Shown here: piece after piece, positions 1-9,097 of the stretch
Layout of the letters: each line of letters opens with the position of its first letter
Position numbering within the stretch: the first letter of the stretch is position 1
Assembly: GCA_964599095.1 (NCBI GenBank)
Contig: CAZREB010000015.1
Coordinates: 62,001 to 126,000 of the forward strand
Source of the DNA: SZAS-79 sp964599095
GTDB lineage: Bacteria; Pseudomonadota; Gammaproteobacteria; Burkholderiales; SG8-39
DNA length: 64,000 nucleotides
Direction of reading: 5' to 3'
Made by a program: the position numbers and the translations under genes
The notes under the pieces: model-generated
The model's input: only the letters and a program-made list of their open reading frames with translations
Databases searched by the model: none
Told to the model about the DNA's origin: nothing

Positions 1-1146
1 GCCGAAGCCGCGGACATGCTCGGCCGGCCCTTCTCCGACTCGCTTGCCGCGGAGGTGCGCGATCGCGACCGCGCCGTCTTCCGGCAGATCCTGCGGGGCG
101 AGCCCGCGTACAACTATGAAACCCGGTACCTCCGCAGGGACGGGTCGCCCGTGGACCTTTCGTTCAACGCAATACCGCTGCGAAATCCGGCCGGGGAGAT
201 CATCGGGGCCACAGGTACGGCCCGCGACATTACCGAAGTCAAGCAGGCCGCCGCGGCGCTATACGAAAGCGTTGCGAGGCTGCGCCTTGCAGTCGACGCC
301 GCCGACCTCTACTACTGGGAGTGGGGGGTGGCCGACAACACGTTTTCCTGGGGACGCGACCCCAGCGCGCTGCTGGGCTTGCCGATCACAGGCGTGCACA
401 CCAATCCGGATTTCCGCACGCTGATCCACCCGGACGACAGGGAGCGCTACGAGCAGGCCTGCGCGCAGACGCTCGAAACCGGCGAAGCGCACTCGTGCGA
501 ATTCCGCATCGTCGGCCGCGAAGGCCAGATCCGGTGGCTGGCCGCCCGCGGCCGGGCGGTTTTCGGGGAGAACGGCGCGGCGGCACGCGTGATCGGCGTC
601 TCGCAGGACGTAAGCGAGAGGAAGCGCCAGGAAGAGGAGGTGCGATACCTCGCCTACCACGACACGCTCACCGGCCTCCCCAACCGGCGCCTGCTCGACG
701 ACCGGCTGCGCCAGGCGGTTTTCGCCGCGCAGCGCCGCGACGCCCAGCTCGCAGTGATGGTCGTCGACCTCGACCGCTTCAAGGATGTCAACGACACCCT
801 CGGCCACAAGGCCGGCGACGCGGTGCTGCGCGAAGCTGCCAACCGCCTGGTCGGTTGCGTGCGCAAAGCCGACACTCTTGCGCGCCAGGGCGGCGACGAG
901 TTCGTCATCGTGATCCCCGACCTGGCGCTCGAGACCGATTGCTCGATCGTGGCCGAGAAGATCCTGCGTACGCTGGTGCCGGAATTCCGGGTCGACGGCC
1001 GTTCGTTCACGATCGGCGCGAGCATCGGCATCAGCCTGTTCCCGGCAGACGCCGGCGATGCAGAATCCCTGCTTCGAAACGCCGACGTCGCAATGTACCG
1101 GGCCAAGGAGCTCGGCAGGAACAACTACCGGTTCTACGGCCGCTGA
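1..1146 (+). CDS. PAS-PAS-GGDEF diguanylate cyclase (5' partial)
   Basis: The reading frame is open to the left edge, so the N-terminus is missing. Two PAS/PAC sensor units come first: one ends with the PAC phrase GTARDITEVKQ, the second with GVSQDVSERKR. A complete GGDEF domain follows, with the catalytic GGDEF motif at bases 889-903. An RKAD tetrapeptide lies five residues upstream and matches the RxxD inhibitory I-site of diguanylate cyclases. By family knowledge the protein should make cyclic di-GMP from two GTP in response to a signal bound by the PAS domains, with product inhibition. No EAL phosphodiesterase domain follows; the protein ends soon after the GGDEF fold. The ligand is unknown. 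The next gene starts 64 bases downstream. Confidence 0.9.
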   Translation, partial: AEAADMLGRPFSDSLAAEVRDRDRAVFRQILRGEPAYNYETRYLRRDGSPVDLSFNAIPLRNPAGEIIGATGTARDITEVKQAAAALYESVARLRLAVDAADLYYWEWGVADNTFSWGRDPSALLGLPITGVHTNPDFRTLIHPDDRERYEQACAQTLETGEAHSCEFRIVGREGQIRWLAARGRAVFGENGAAARVIGVSQDVSERKRQEEEVRYLAYHDTLTGLPNRRLLDDRLRQAVFAAQRRDAQLAVMVVDLDRFKDVNDTLGHKAGDAVLREAANRLVGCVRKADTLARQGGDEFVIVIPDLALETDCSIVAEKILRTLVPEFRVDGRSFTIGASIGISLFPADAGDAESLLRNADVAMYRAKELGRNNYRFYGR

Positions 1147-1210
1147 ATCTCCGGCGCGGCCGACGACTCATCCGGGCGGGTCCGCCGCGGCTGCGGTACA
1201 GTCCGTGCTC

Positions 1211-3019
1211 ATGTCGGTCTTCAACGATCGCCTGCCGGACCGCCCGGGCAGCCGAGACTACTCGCAGTTCCTCGCCCTGGCGCGATTCCTCGCGCCTTAC
1301 CGGCTGCGCATTGGTTGCGCGATCCTCGCATTGCTCGTCGCCGCGGCCTGCGTCCTCGCCCTGGGGCAGGGCCTTCGCTACGTGATCGACGCGGGGTTCG
1401 CCGCGGCCAGCCCGCAGGTCCTCGACCGGGCGCTGGTTGCCGCGCTGGCGTTCGCCGCACTGCTTTCGGCGGCGACCTACCTGCGGTTCTACCTGATGCT
1501 GTCCACCGGCGAACGCGTGATTGCCGACATCCGGCGCGCGGTGTTCGACCATATCCTGCGCTTTGCGCCGGGCTATTTCGAGACCGTGCGCACCGGCGAA
1601 GTGATTTCCCGGCTGACCAACGATACGACGCTGCTGCAGGCCGTGGTGGGTTACGGGTTCTCGCTTGCACTGCGCAACACGCTACTGCTGGCGGGCGCCA
1701 TCGGCATGCTGCTGGTCACCAATTTCAGGCTCACGCTGGTCGTCGTCGCGCTCGCGCCGCTGATCGTCCTGCCGGTCGTCTTCATCGGCCGCCGCGTCCG
1801 GCGCGCTTCGCGCGCGAGCCAGGATCGCGTTGCCGACGTAAGCGCCTTCGTCGATGAGGCGCTGCACGAAGTCCGCACGGTCCAGGCTTATGTGCACGAG
1901 GACGCGACGCGACGCGATTTCGCCGGCCATGTCGAGGCGGCCTACGCCACGTCGGTGCGGCGCATAGAGCAGGCGGCGCTGCTCGTCGGCCTGGTCATGA
2001 TGATCGTGTTCGGCGGGGTCGGCGTGATCCTGTGGAAAGGTGGGCACGACGTGCTCGCCGGCGCCCTGAGCGCGGGTGACCTTTCGGCATTCATCTTCTA
2101 CAGCGCGATCGCGGCCAGCGCGATCGCTGCGATCTCCGAAGTGATGTCGGACCTGCAGCGCGCCGCCGGCGCGACAGAGCGCCTGGTCGAGCTGCTTTCC
2201 ACCGAGCCCGCGATCGGACCGCCTGCGATTGCCGCGTCCCTTCCGGCCGGCGGTGCAGGCGGCATCGCTTTCGAGTCGGTGGAATTCAGATACCCGTCGC
2301 GGCCGCAAGCCGCAGCGCTTGACAGGTTCAGCTTGAACGTCGCGCCCGGCGAGCGGGTGGCGCTCGTCGGGCCTTCGGGTGCGGGCAAATCGACGGTCCT
2401 CTCGCTGCTCCTGCGTTTCTACGATCCGCAGGCGGGGGTGATCCGCGTCGACGGGGTCGATATCCGCACGCTGGACCCGCGCGCGCTGCGCAGCGCGATT
2501 GCGGTGGTCCCGCAGGAGCCGGTCATCTTTGCCGCCACGGTTTTCGACAACCTTCGCTACGGCCGCCCCGATGCGACCCGAGCCGAGGCCGAACGTGCCT
2601 GCGAACAGGCCTTCGCGCTCGAATTCATCGATCGCCTGCCGCAGAGACTCGATACGCCGCTCGGCGAGCGCGGGGTGACATTGTCCGGCGGGCAGCGGCA
2701 GCGCCTGTCGATTGCGCGCGCGCTGCTGGCCGACCGGCCCATCCTGCTGCTCGACGAGGCGACCAGTTCGCTCGACGCCGCAAGCGAACGTATGGTGCAG
2801 CAGGCGCTGGAGGCGCTGGAACGTGGGCGGACGACGCTGGTGATCGCGCACCGCTTCTCCACCGTCCAGCATGCCGACCGGATCGTCGTGCTGGAACGAG
2901 GCGCGATCGCGGCGCAGGGTACGCACGCCGACTTGATGCGACAGGGCGGCCTGTACGCAAGCCTTGCCGCGCTCCAGTTCATCGGGCCCGGAGAGCGAAT
3001 CCCTGCGATGGCCGGATGA
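1211..3019 (+). CDS. ABC exporter, fused transmembrane and ATPase domains (MsbA/LmrA type)
   Basis: 602-residue half-transporter: a six-helix membrane domain (about residues 25-310) followed by a nucleotide-binding domain. Visible motifs are Walker A GPSGAGKST, signature LSGGQRQR, Walker B ILLLDEATSSLD and the switch histidine in VIAHR. The frame is open further upstream, but the ATG at 1211 begins the conserved region, so I chose it over the earlier ATG at 1058, which lies inside the diguanylate cyclase gene. The protein should act as a homodimer exporting a lipid, drug or peptide from the inner membrane; the substrate cannot be read from the sequence. Its stop overlaps the next start in an ATGA arrangement, which implies translational coupling with an importer-type gene and is an odd pairing. 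Confidence 0.88.
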   Translation: MSVFNDRLPDRPGSRDYSQFLALARFLAPYRLRIGCAILALLVAAACVLALGQGLRYVIDAGFAAASPQVLDRALVAALAFAALLSAATYLRFYLMLSTGERVIADIRRAVFDHILRFAPGYFETVRTGEVISRLTNDTTLLQAVVGYGFSLALRNTLLLAGAIGMLLVTNFRLTLVVVALAPLIVLPVVFIGRRVRRASRASQDRVADVSAFVDEALHEVRTVQAYVHEDATRRDFAGHVEAAYATSVRRIEQAALLVGLVMMIVFGGVGVILWKGGHDVLAGALSAGDLSAFIFYSAIAASAIAAISEVMSDLQRAAGATERLVELLSTEPAIGPPAIAASLPAGGAGGIAFESVEFRYPSRPQAAALDRFSLNVAPGERVALVGPSGAGKSTVLSLLLRFYDPQAGVIRVDGVDIRTLDPRALRSAIAVVPQEPVIFAATVFDNLRYGRPDATRAEAERACEQAFALEFIDRLPQRLDTPLGERGVTLSGGQRQRLSIARALLADRPILLLDEATSSLDAASERMVQQALEALERGRTTLVIAHRFSTVQHADRIVVLERGAIAAQGTHADLMRQGGLYASLAALQFIGPGERIPAMAG

Positions 3020-4488
3020 AGCGCGCCGCGCTGTTCCTGCTGCTCGCCCTGTCGCTCACCGTCGGCGCCGAACCGCTCAAGGTCGGGTCCAAGCGGTTCA
3101 CGGAGTCCTACATCCTCGGTGAGATTCTCGCCAGGCAGGCAGGCGAAGCAGTCCACCGCCCCGGGCTGGGCAATACCGGCATCGTATTTGCCGCGCTGAA
3201 AGCAGGATCGATCGACGTGTACCCGGAATACACCGGGACCATCGCGCGGGAGATCCTCAAGCTGGACGGGGAATTCGACGTGGCGCGCCTCGACAGGGAA
3301 CTGGCGCCGCAAGGAGTCGGCGTCGCGCTCACGCTTGGCTTCAACAACGGCTACGCGCTCGCAATGCGCGAGGATCGCGCGCAAGCGCTGGGAATTCGAA
3401 CGCTCTCCGAATTGGCGACGCACGCCGGATTGAAACTCGGGTTGTCCCAGGAATTCATCGGGCGGGGCGACGGCTGGCCCGGCCTCAAGTCTGCGTACCG
3501 GTTGCCGTTCACGCCGTCCGGCCTGGACCACGGCCTGGTCTATGAAGCGATCGCTGCCGGCAAGATCGACGTGACGGACATCTATACGACCGACGCCAAG
3601 ATCGACCGCTACAAGCTGCGCGTGCTCGAGGACGACAGGAAGTACTTCCCGCGCTACGACGCCGTCGTGCTGTACCGGCGCGACGTGCCCCGGCGATTCC
3701 CCGACGCCTGGCGGGCATTGGAGAGGCTGGAAGGGCGCATCGACGAGCGCAGCATGATCCGCATGAACGCGGCCGCCGAACTCGAGGGCCGCAGCTTTGC
3801 CGAGGCGGCCGCGTTGCTGGACCCGCCGGCGACCGCGCGGGGCCCGGGCAGGCGCGCTTTCCTCGGCACCCTCCTCGGCACGGATTTCTGGAGGCTTACC
3901 GGGGAGCACCTTCTGCTCGTATTCGTTTCCCTTGCGGCGAGCATTGCCGTCGGCGTACCGATGGGTGTGGCCGCGGCCAAATTTCCGCGCGCCGGGCACC
4001 TCATCCTGGCGACCGTCGGGGTCATACAGACCATCCCTTCGCTTGCGCTGTTTGCATTCCTCATCGCGGCCGTAGGCACGATCGGCCTGTTGCCGGCATT
4101 GATTGCGCTCTTTCTCTACGCATTGCTGCCCATCGTCAGGAACACGCATTCGGGCATCACGGGCGTCGGAACCGGCATGCGCCACGCGGCCATGGCGTTG
4201 GGTCTCGCACCCGGCGACCGGTTGCGCCTGATCGAGATCCCGCTGGCGCTGCCTTCGATCCTTGCAGGCATCAAGACTTCAGCCGTCATCAACGTGGGCA
4301 CCGCCACGATCGCCGCGTTCATCGGCGCGGGCGGATATGGCGAACGGATTGCCGCCGGCCTTGCGCTCAACGACAGCGTGACGCTCCTGGCCGGCGCGGT
4401 CCCGGCGGCGATCCTCGCGCTGCTCGTGCAGGGCGCGTTCGAGCTCGGGGAGCGAAGGTTCGGCTGGATGGCGAGGGCACGCCGCTGA
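3016..4488 (+). CDS. Osmoprotectant ABC transporter, substrate-binding protein fused to permease
   Basis: 490 residues. A signal-like N-terminus leads into a quaternary-ammonium-compound (OpuAC/ProX) binding domain with typical phrases such as VGSKRFTESYILGEI and DVYPEYTGT (to about residue 270). A permease domain follows with about five or six membrane spans and the MetI-type loop around the sequence AAMALGLAPGDRLRLIEIPL. Glycine betaine, choline or a similar osmolyte is the likely ligand. The order binding domain then permease is the reverse of the OpuFB-type fusion. No matching importer ATPase is found in this window; the neighbouring ABC gene is an exporter with its own membrane domain. 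The ATPase is probably encoded elsewhere. Confidence 0.82.
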   Translation: MKRAALFLLLALSLTVGAEPLKVGSKRFTESYILGEILARQAGEAVHRPGLGNTGIVFAALKAGSIDVYPEYTGTIAREILKLDGEFDVARLDRELAPQGVGVALTLGFNNGYALAMREDRAQALGIRTLSELATHAGLKLGLSQEFIGRGDGWPGLKSAYRLPFTPSGLDHGLVYEAIAAGKIDVTDIYTTDAKIDRYKLRVLEDDRKYFPRYDAVVLYRRDVPRRFPDAWRALERLEGRIDERSMIRMNAAAELEGRSFAEAAALLDPPATARGPGRRAFLGTLLGTDFWRLTGEHLLLVFVSLAASIAVGVPMGVAAAKFPRAGHLILATVGVIQTIPSLALFAFLIAAVGTIGLLPALIALFLYALLPIVRNTHSGITGVGTGMRHAAMALGLAPGDRLRLIEIPLALPSILAGIKTSAVINVGTATIAAFIGAGGYGERIAAGLALNDSVTLLAGAVPAAILALLVQGAFELGERRFGWMARARR

Positions 4489-4557
4489 GGCCCGATGGCA
4501 GGAAGCCTTACAATTGCGCACCAGATGGTAAAAATGCAGCCTCAAGGAAGGTAATCC

Positions 4558-6138
4558 ATGCCTCAGACAATCGGGGTCCCGAAAGAGACCTGGGCGGGCG
4601 AGAAGCGGGTGGCCACGGTACCCGAAGTCGTGGAGAAGCTGGTGAAGCTCGGCTTCAAGGTGGCGGTGGAATCCGGTGCCGGTGACGCCGCCAATTTCAG
4701 CGACGACGCATACAGTGCCGCCGGCGCGCAGGTCGTGGCAGGCGCAGCTGCGCTCTGGGCGCAATCGGACATCGTGTTCAAGGTCGGCGTACCGGACGTC
4801 GCCGAAGTCGGCTTGATGCACGAGGGTCAGACCCTGGTCACCTTCATCTGGCCGGCGCAGAACCCCGAATTGCTGCAGCAGCTGGCCGCGCGCAAGGTCA
4901 CTGTGCTGGCCATCGACGCACTGCCCCGCACGCTCTCTCGCGCCCAGAAGATGGATGCGCTGACCTCTCAGGCGGGCGTCGCCGGCTACCGCGCCGTCAT
5001 CGAGGCCGCAAACGCGTTCGGCCGCTTTTTCAATGGCCAGATCACGGCCGCCGGCAAGGTGCCGCCGGCCAAGGTGTTCATCGCAGGCGCCGGCGTCGCC
5101 GGCCTGGCTGCGATCGGCACTGCCGCCGGGCTGGGTGCGATCGTGCGTGCCAACGACACGCGCGCCGAAGTGGCCGACCAGGTCGTATCGCTTGGCGGGG
5201 AATTCGTGAAGGTCGATTACGAGGAGGAAGGCTCCGGCGGCGGCGGTTACGCCAAGGTGATGAGCGAAGGCTTCCAGCAGGCCCAGCGCGAGATGTACGC
5301 CAGGCAAGCCAGGGAAGTCGACGTCATCATCACTACCGCGCTGATTCCGGGCAAACCCGCACCGCGGCTGATCACCGCCGAGATGGTGGCGTCGATGAAA
5401 CCGGGCAGCGTGATCGTCGACATGGCGGCCGAGCGCGGCGGCAACTGCGAACTGACGGAACCGGGCAAGGCGGTGGTCAAGCACGGCGTAACCATCGTCG
5501 GCTATACCGATCTGGCGAGCCGGCTGGCGAAGCAGTCCTCGACACTGTACGCGACCAACTTGTTCCGGCTCGCCGAAGAACTGTGCAAGACCAAGGACGG
5601 GGTCATAAACGTCAACATGGAGGACGAGGCGATCCGCGGCCTGACGGTGGTCAAGGATGGAACGATCACCTGGCCGCCGCCCGCGCCGAAGCCCCCTGCC
5701 GCGCCGGCCGCCGCCGCGGCCAAGCCTGCAGTCGCGCCCGCAAAGGCGCACGGCCATGGCGGGGGCGGTGAGCCTGCGTCGGCCAGGAGCACCGCAACAC
5801 TGTTTGCGGTCGGCGTTGTGGTCTTCTGCCTGGTCGGTGTCAATTCTCCGCCGGCGTTCCTCGCGCACCTCACGGTGTTCGCGCTGGCGTGCTTCGTCGG
5901 CTACATGGTGGTGTGGAACGTCACTCCGGCCCTGCATACGCCGTTGATGAGCGTGACCAATGCGATCAGCAGCATCATTGCGATCGGTGCGCTGGTGCAG
6001 ATCGCGCCGCCGGGCCAGGTCATCAGCACCGGAAGCTGGATCCTCTGGCTTGCTGTCGTGGCCATAGTGCTGACCGCCATCAACATGTTCGGCGGATTCG
6101 CAGTGACCCAGCGCATGCTGGCCATGTTCCGGAAATAG
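4558..6138 (+). CDS. pntA: NAD(P) transhydrogenase subunit alpha
   Basis: 526 residues, the length expected for the fused PntA type. The N-terminal NAD(H)-binding domain I is recognisable from IGVPKETWAGEKRVATVPE and the nucleotide-binding stretch around GAGVAGLAAIGTA. An Ala/Pro-rich linker (about residues 375-405) leads to four C-terminal membrane helices of domain II. With PntB it couples hydride transfer from NADH to NADP+ to proton entry, supplying NADPH at the inner membrane. A good ribosome-binding sequence, AAGGAAGG, precedes the ATG. pntB follows after 10 bases. Confidence 0.96.
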   Translation: MPQTIGVPKETWAGEKRVATVPEVVEKLVKLGFKVAVESGAGDAANFSDDAYSAAGAQVVAGAAALWAQSDIVFKVGVPDVAEVGLMHEGQTLVTFIWPAQNPELLQQLAARKVTVLAIDALPRTLSRAQKMDALTSQAGVAGYRAVIEAANAFGRFFNGQITAAGKVPPAKVFIAGAGVAGLAAIGTAAGLGAIVRANDTRAEVADQVVSLGGEFVKVDYEEEGSGGGGYAKVMSEGFQQAQREMYARQAREVDVIITTALIPGKPAPRLITAEMVASMKPGSVIVDMAAERGGNCELTEPGKAVVKHGVTIVGYTDLASRLAKQSSTLYATNLFRLAEELCKTKDGVINVNMEDEAIRGLTVVKDGTITWPPPAPKPPAAPAAAAAKPAVAPAKAHGHGGGGEPASARSTATLFAVGVVVFCLVGVNSPPAFLAHLTVFALACFVGYMVVWNVTPALHTPLMSVTNAISSIIAIGALVQIAPPGQVISTGSWILWLAVVAIVLTAINMFGGFAVTQRMLAMFRK

Positions 6139-6148
6139 GGAGGCGTCC

Positions 6149-7564
6149 ATGTCCGAAGGAATGGCAACCGTCTCCTACATCGGCGCTACGATCCTCTTCA
6201 TCCTGAGCCTCGGCGGGCTGTCGAATCCAGAGACTTCGCGGCGCGGCAACCTGTACGGCATGATAGGCATGGCCCTCGCGGTCGTGGCGACCGTGTTCGG
6301 GCCGCGCGTTTCGCCCGCGGGCATCGGCTGGATCCTGGGCGCGATGGCGGTCGGCGGCAGCATCGGCCTGTACGCTGCGCGCACGGTGCAGATGACGCAG
6401 ATGCCCGAACTGGTCGCGCTGATGCACAGCCTCGTCGGGCTGGCGGCAATGCTGGTCGGGTTCGCCAGCTACGTCGACCCTGCCGCATCGGCCGGCTTCA
6501 CCGGCGTCGAGAAGACCATCCATGAGGCCGAGATCTACATCGGCATCCTGATCGGTGCGGTGACCTTCTCCGGTTCGGTGATCGCGTTCGGCAAGCTCTC
6601 GGGCAAGATCGGCGGCAAGCCGCTGCTGCTGCCCGCGCGCCACTGGCTGAACCTCGCCGGCCTGCTCGTCGTGATCTGGGTGGGCAGGATGTTCCTGAAC
6701 GCCCATTCGATCCCGCAGGGCATGACGCCGCTGATCGTCATGACGGTCATCGCGCTGCTGTTCGGGATCCACATGGTGATGGCGATCGGCGGCGCGGACA
6801 TGCCGGTGGTGGTCTCGATGCTGAACAGCTACTCCGGCTGGGCGGCGGCGGCCACCGGGTTCATGCTGTCGAACGACCTGCTGATCGTCACGGGCGCACT
6901 GGTCGGGTCTTCGGGCGCGATCCTTTCGTACATCATGTGCAAGGCGATGAATCGCCACTTCATCAGCGTGATCGCGGGCGGATTCGGAACCGGTGGCGGG
7001 GCTCCGGCGGCGGCAGCCGGGGCGCAGCCGGCGGGAGAGGTGTCTCCGATCAGCGGCGTCGAAACCGCGGAACTGCTGCGCGAGGCCAAGAGCGTGATCA
7101 TCGTGCCCGGCTATGGGATGGCGGTGGCGCAGGCGCAGCACACGGTTTACGAAATCACCAAACACCTTCGGGAAAAGGGCGTGAACGTGCGTTTCGGCAT
7201 TCATCCGGTGGCCGGACGGATGCCCGGGCACATGAACGTGCTGCTGGCCGAGGCGAAGGTCCCGTACGACATCGTTCTCGAAATGGACGAGATCAACGAG
7301 GACTTCCCGGAGACCGACGTGGCGATGGTGATCGGCGCCAACGACATCGTGAACCCCGCCGCACAGGACGACCCGTCGAGCCCGATCGCCGGCATGCCGG
7401 TGCTCGAGGTGTGGAAGGCGCGCACCTCGATCGTCATGAAGCGCAGCATGGCCTCGGGTTATGCCGGCGTGGACAACCCGCTCTTCTACAAGGACAACAA
7501 CCGCATGCTGTTCGGCGACGCCAAGAAGATGCTGGACGAGGTGCTTGCGGCGTTGAGGGTTTGA
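6149..7564 (+). CDS. pntB: NAD(P) transhydrogenase subunit beta
   Basis: 471 residues. The N-terminal part is a bundle of membrane helices (rest of domain II). The C-terminal part is the NADP(H)-binding domain III, with the signature region IIVPGYGMAVAQAQ and the following HPVAGRMPGHMNVLLAEA. It is the partner of the preceding pntA and forms the proton-translocating transhydrogenase. Both domains look intact. NADPH made here could feed the F420:NADP oxidoreductase encoded about 14 kb downstream, but that link is inference only. Confidence 0.96.
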   Translation: MSEGMATVSYIGATILFILSLGGLSNPETSRRGNLYGMIGMALAVVATVFGPRVSPAGIGWILGAMAVGGSIGLYAARTVQMTQMPELVALMHSLVGLAAMLVGFASYVDPAASAGFTGVEKTIHEAEIYIGILIGAVTFSGSVIAFGKLSGKIGGKPLLLPARHWLNLAGLLVVIWVGRMFLNAHSIPQGMTPLIVMTVIALLFGIHMVMAIGGADMPVVVSMLNSYSGWAAAATGFMLSNDLLIVTGALVGSSGAILSYIMCKAMNRHFISVIAGGFGTGGGAPAAAAGAQPAGEVSPISGVETAELLREAKSVIIVPGYGMAVAQAQHTVYEITKHLREKGVNVRFGIHPVAGRMPGHMNVLLAEAKVPYDIVLEMDEINEDFPETDVAMVIGANDIVNPAAQDDPSSPIAGMPVLEVWKARTSIVMKRSMASGYAGVDNPLFYKDNNRMLFGDAKKMLDEVLAALRV

Positions 7565-7619
7565 CGGCCACGAGCGACCGCGCTACTGACAAATTTTTTC
7601 GTGACCCCGCGCCAATATT

Positions 7620-7655
7620 GGGTTGCCAGCCAACTTACTGACATTGCGGCAACCC
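7620..7655 (+). other. Stem-loop in leader of antiporter gene
   Basis: The eight-base arms GGGTTGCC (7620-7627) and GGCAACCC (7648-7655) are perfectly complementary with a 20-base loop. The structure ends 19 bases before the next start codon. No run of T follows, so it is not a standard terminator. A role in leader regulation is possible but not shown. Confidence 0.35.
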
Positions 7656-7674
7656 GGCCGGACAGAGGAACTGC

Positions 7675-9021
7675 ATGACTTCACCGATCAAAGTGGCGTT
7701 GCGCCTTGTCGAGCGCGAGCGGGGGATGTTCGCCGGCGCGCTCGTCGTCGGCGCCACGGCGGCCTCGCTGGGCGTACCGGCGGATTTCATCCTTTTTGCG
7801 CTTACGCTCGCCGGCGTCGCGCTGTTCCATCACCACACGCTCGGCGTCGCCCTTGCGGGCCTGGGCGTCATCGTGCTCTACAAATTGGGTTTTACGGGAT
7901 TCAAGACAGGCCCCGGTTTAGGCGGTCTGGGCCTTCACCTGATGCACGAGTGGGTCGTGCTGAGCAACCTTCTGATGCTGCTCCTTGGGTTCGCGTTGCT
8001 CTCGAACCATTTCGAGCGAAGCCAGATTCCGGCGATTCTCCCCCGCTTTCTCCCGGATGACTGGAAAGGGGGGTTTGTCTTGCTGCTGATGATCTTCGTG
8101 CTGTCGTCGTTCCTCGACAACATCGCGGCGGCGATTATCGGCGGGACGATCGCCGGGACGGTATTCCGGGGCAAAGTCCACATCGGATACCTGGCGGCGA
8201 TCGTCGCGGCCTCGAATGCCGGCGGGTCCGGCAGCGTCGTGGGCGACACAACCACCACAATGATGTGGATCGACGGGGTGAGTCCGCTCGATGTACTCGA
8301 GGCGTTTGTTGCGGCCGGCGTCGCAATGTTCGTATTCGGGATTCCTGCCGCCATGCTCCAGCACAAGCACTCGCCGATTACCAAGGACGCGCCGGCGGGC
8401 ATTGCGGTGGACTGGCCGCGAGTTGCGATTGTCGCGGCGATCCTGCTGGCGGCCATCGGTGTCAACGTGGCTGTCAACGTGAGCTTTCGCCAGTATTCCG
8501 ACGCGTTTCCCTTCATTGGTGTCGGCGTCTGGGCGGCGATCCTGGTCGCCGCGATCTGGCGGCAGCCCGACTGGTCGCTGCTGCCGGGCGCGTTCAAGGG
8601 GAGCGTTTTCCTTCTCTCGCTCATCTTGTGCGCATCCATGATGCCGGTGGAACAACTGCCGGCGGCGTCTTGGCAAACCGCGTTCGGACTGGGATTCGTA
8701 TCGGCCGTTTTCGACAATATTCCGCTGACGGCCCTGGCCCTCAAACAGGGGGGCTACGACTGGGGTTTCCTCGCCTATGCGGTCGGGTTCGGTGGTTCGA
8801 TGATCTGGTTTGGATCCAGCGCAGGCGTTGCGCTTTCCAACATGTACCCGGAAGCGAAGTCGGTAGGGCTCTGGCTCCGGCACGGCTGGTTTGTCGCGGT
8901 AGCCTATGTGATCGGATACCTCGTGCTGCTGGCCGTGCTGGGCTGGCATCCCAATGAGAGGCACAAGCCGCTGCCGTCCGCTCCGGTGGCCGGGATTGCG
9001 GCAGGGCAGACCGGGGGTTAG
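7675..9021 (+). CDS. NhaD/ArsB-like ion transporter (IT superfamily, citrate-transporter fold)
   Basis: 448 residues, strongly hydrophobic, with about eleven or twelve predicted membrane spans. The conserved regions SSFLDNIAAAIIGGTIAG and VVGDTTTTMMWIDG are typical of the ion-transporter superfamily that includes NhaD sodium/proton antiporters and ArsB; a second DN pair occurs in AVFDNIPLTALAL, matching the internal duplication of this fold. A sodium/proton antiporter is the best guess, but a carboxylate or anion transporter is possible. It appears to stand alone, with a hairpin in its leader and a possible terminator at its stop codon. Confidence 0.78.
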   Translation: MTSPIKVALRLVERERGMFAGALVVGATAASLGVPADFILFALTLAGVALFHHHTLGVALAGLGVIVLYKLGFTGFKTGPGLGGLGLHLMHEWVVLSNLLMLLLGFALLSNHFERSQIPAILPRFLPDDWKGGFVLLLMIFVLSSFLDNIAAAIIGGTIAGTVFRGKVHIGYLAAIVAASNAGGSGSVVGDTTTTMMWIDGVSPLDVLEAFVAAGVAMFVFGIPAAMLQHKHSPITKDAPAGIAVDWPRVAIVAAILLAAIGVNVAVNVSFRQYSDAFPFIGVGVWAAILVAAIWRQPDWSLLPGAFKGSVFLLSLILCASMMPVEQLPAASWQTAFGLGFVSAVFDNIPLTALALKQGGYDWGFLAYAVGFGGSMIWFGSSAGVALSNMYPEAKSVGLWLRHGWFVAVAYVIGYLVLLAVLGWHPNERHKPLPSAPVAGIAAGQTGG

Positions 9022-9037
9022 AATCCCCGGGCTTTTT
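9011..9037 (+). terminator. Possible intrinsic terminator of the antiporter gene
   Basis: CCGGGG (9011-9016) pairs with CCCCGG (9025-9030) across an eight-base loop, followed by GC and five T. The hairpin spans the stop codon at 9019-9021. The short stem makes this a moderate call. Confidence 0.45.
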
Positions 9038-9097
9038 CCCCGCGAATCAAGGGCGTCAACAGCCCCGCGCCAATAATCAGACAGGAGACGAACCACC

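Noticed and set aside
4279..6150. 623-codon open frame antisense to pntA
   Set aside because: It is the complement of a clearly conserved gene, is rich in Arg/His/Asp as expected for shadow frames in high-GC DNA, and has no recognisable domain.
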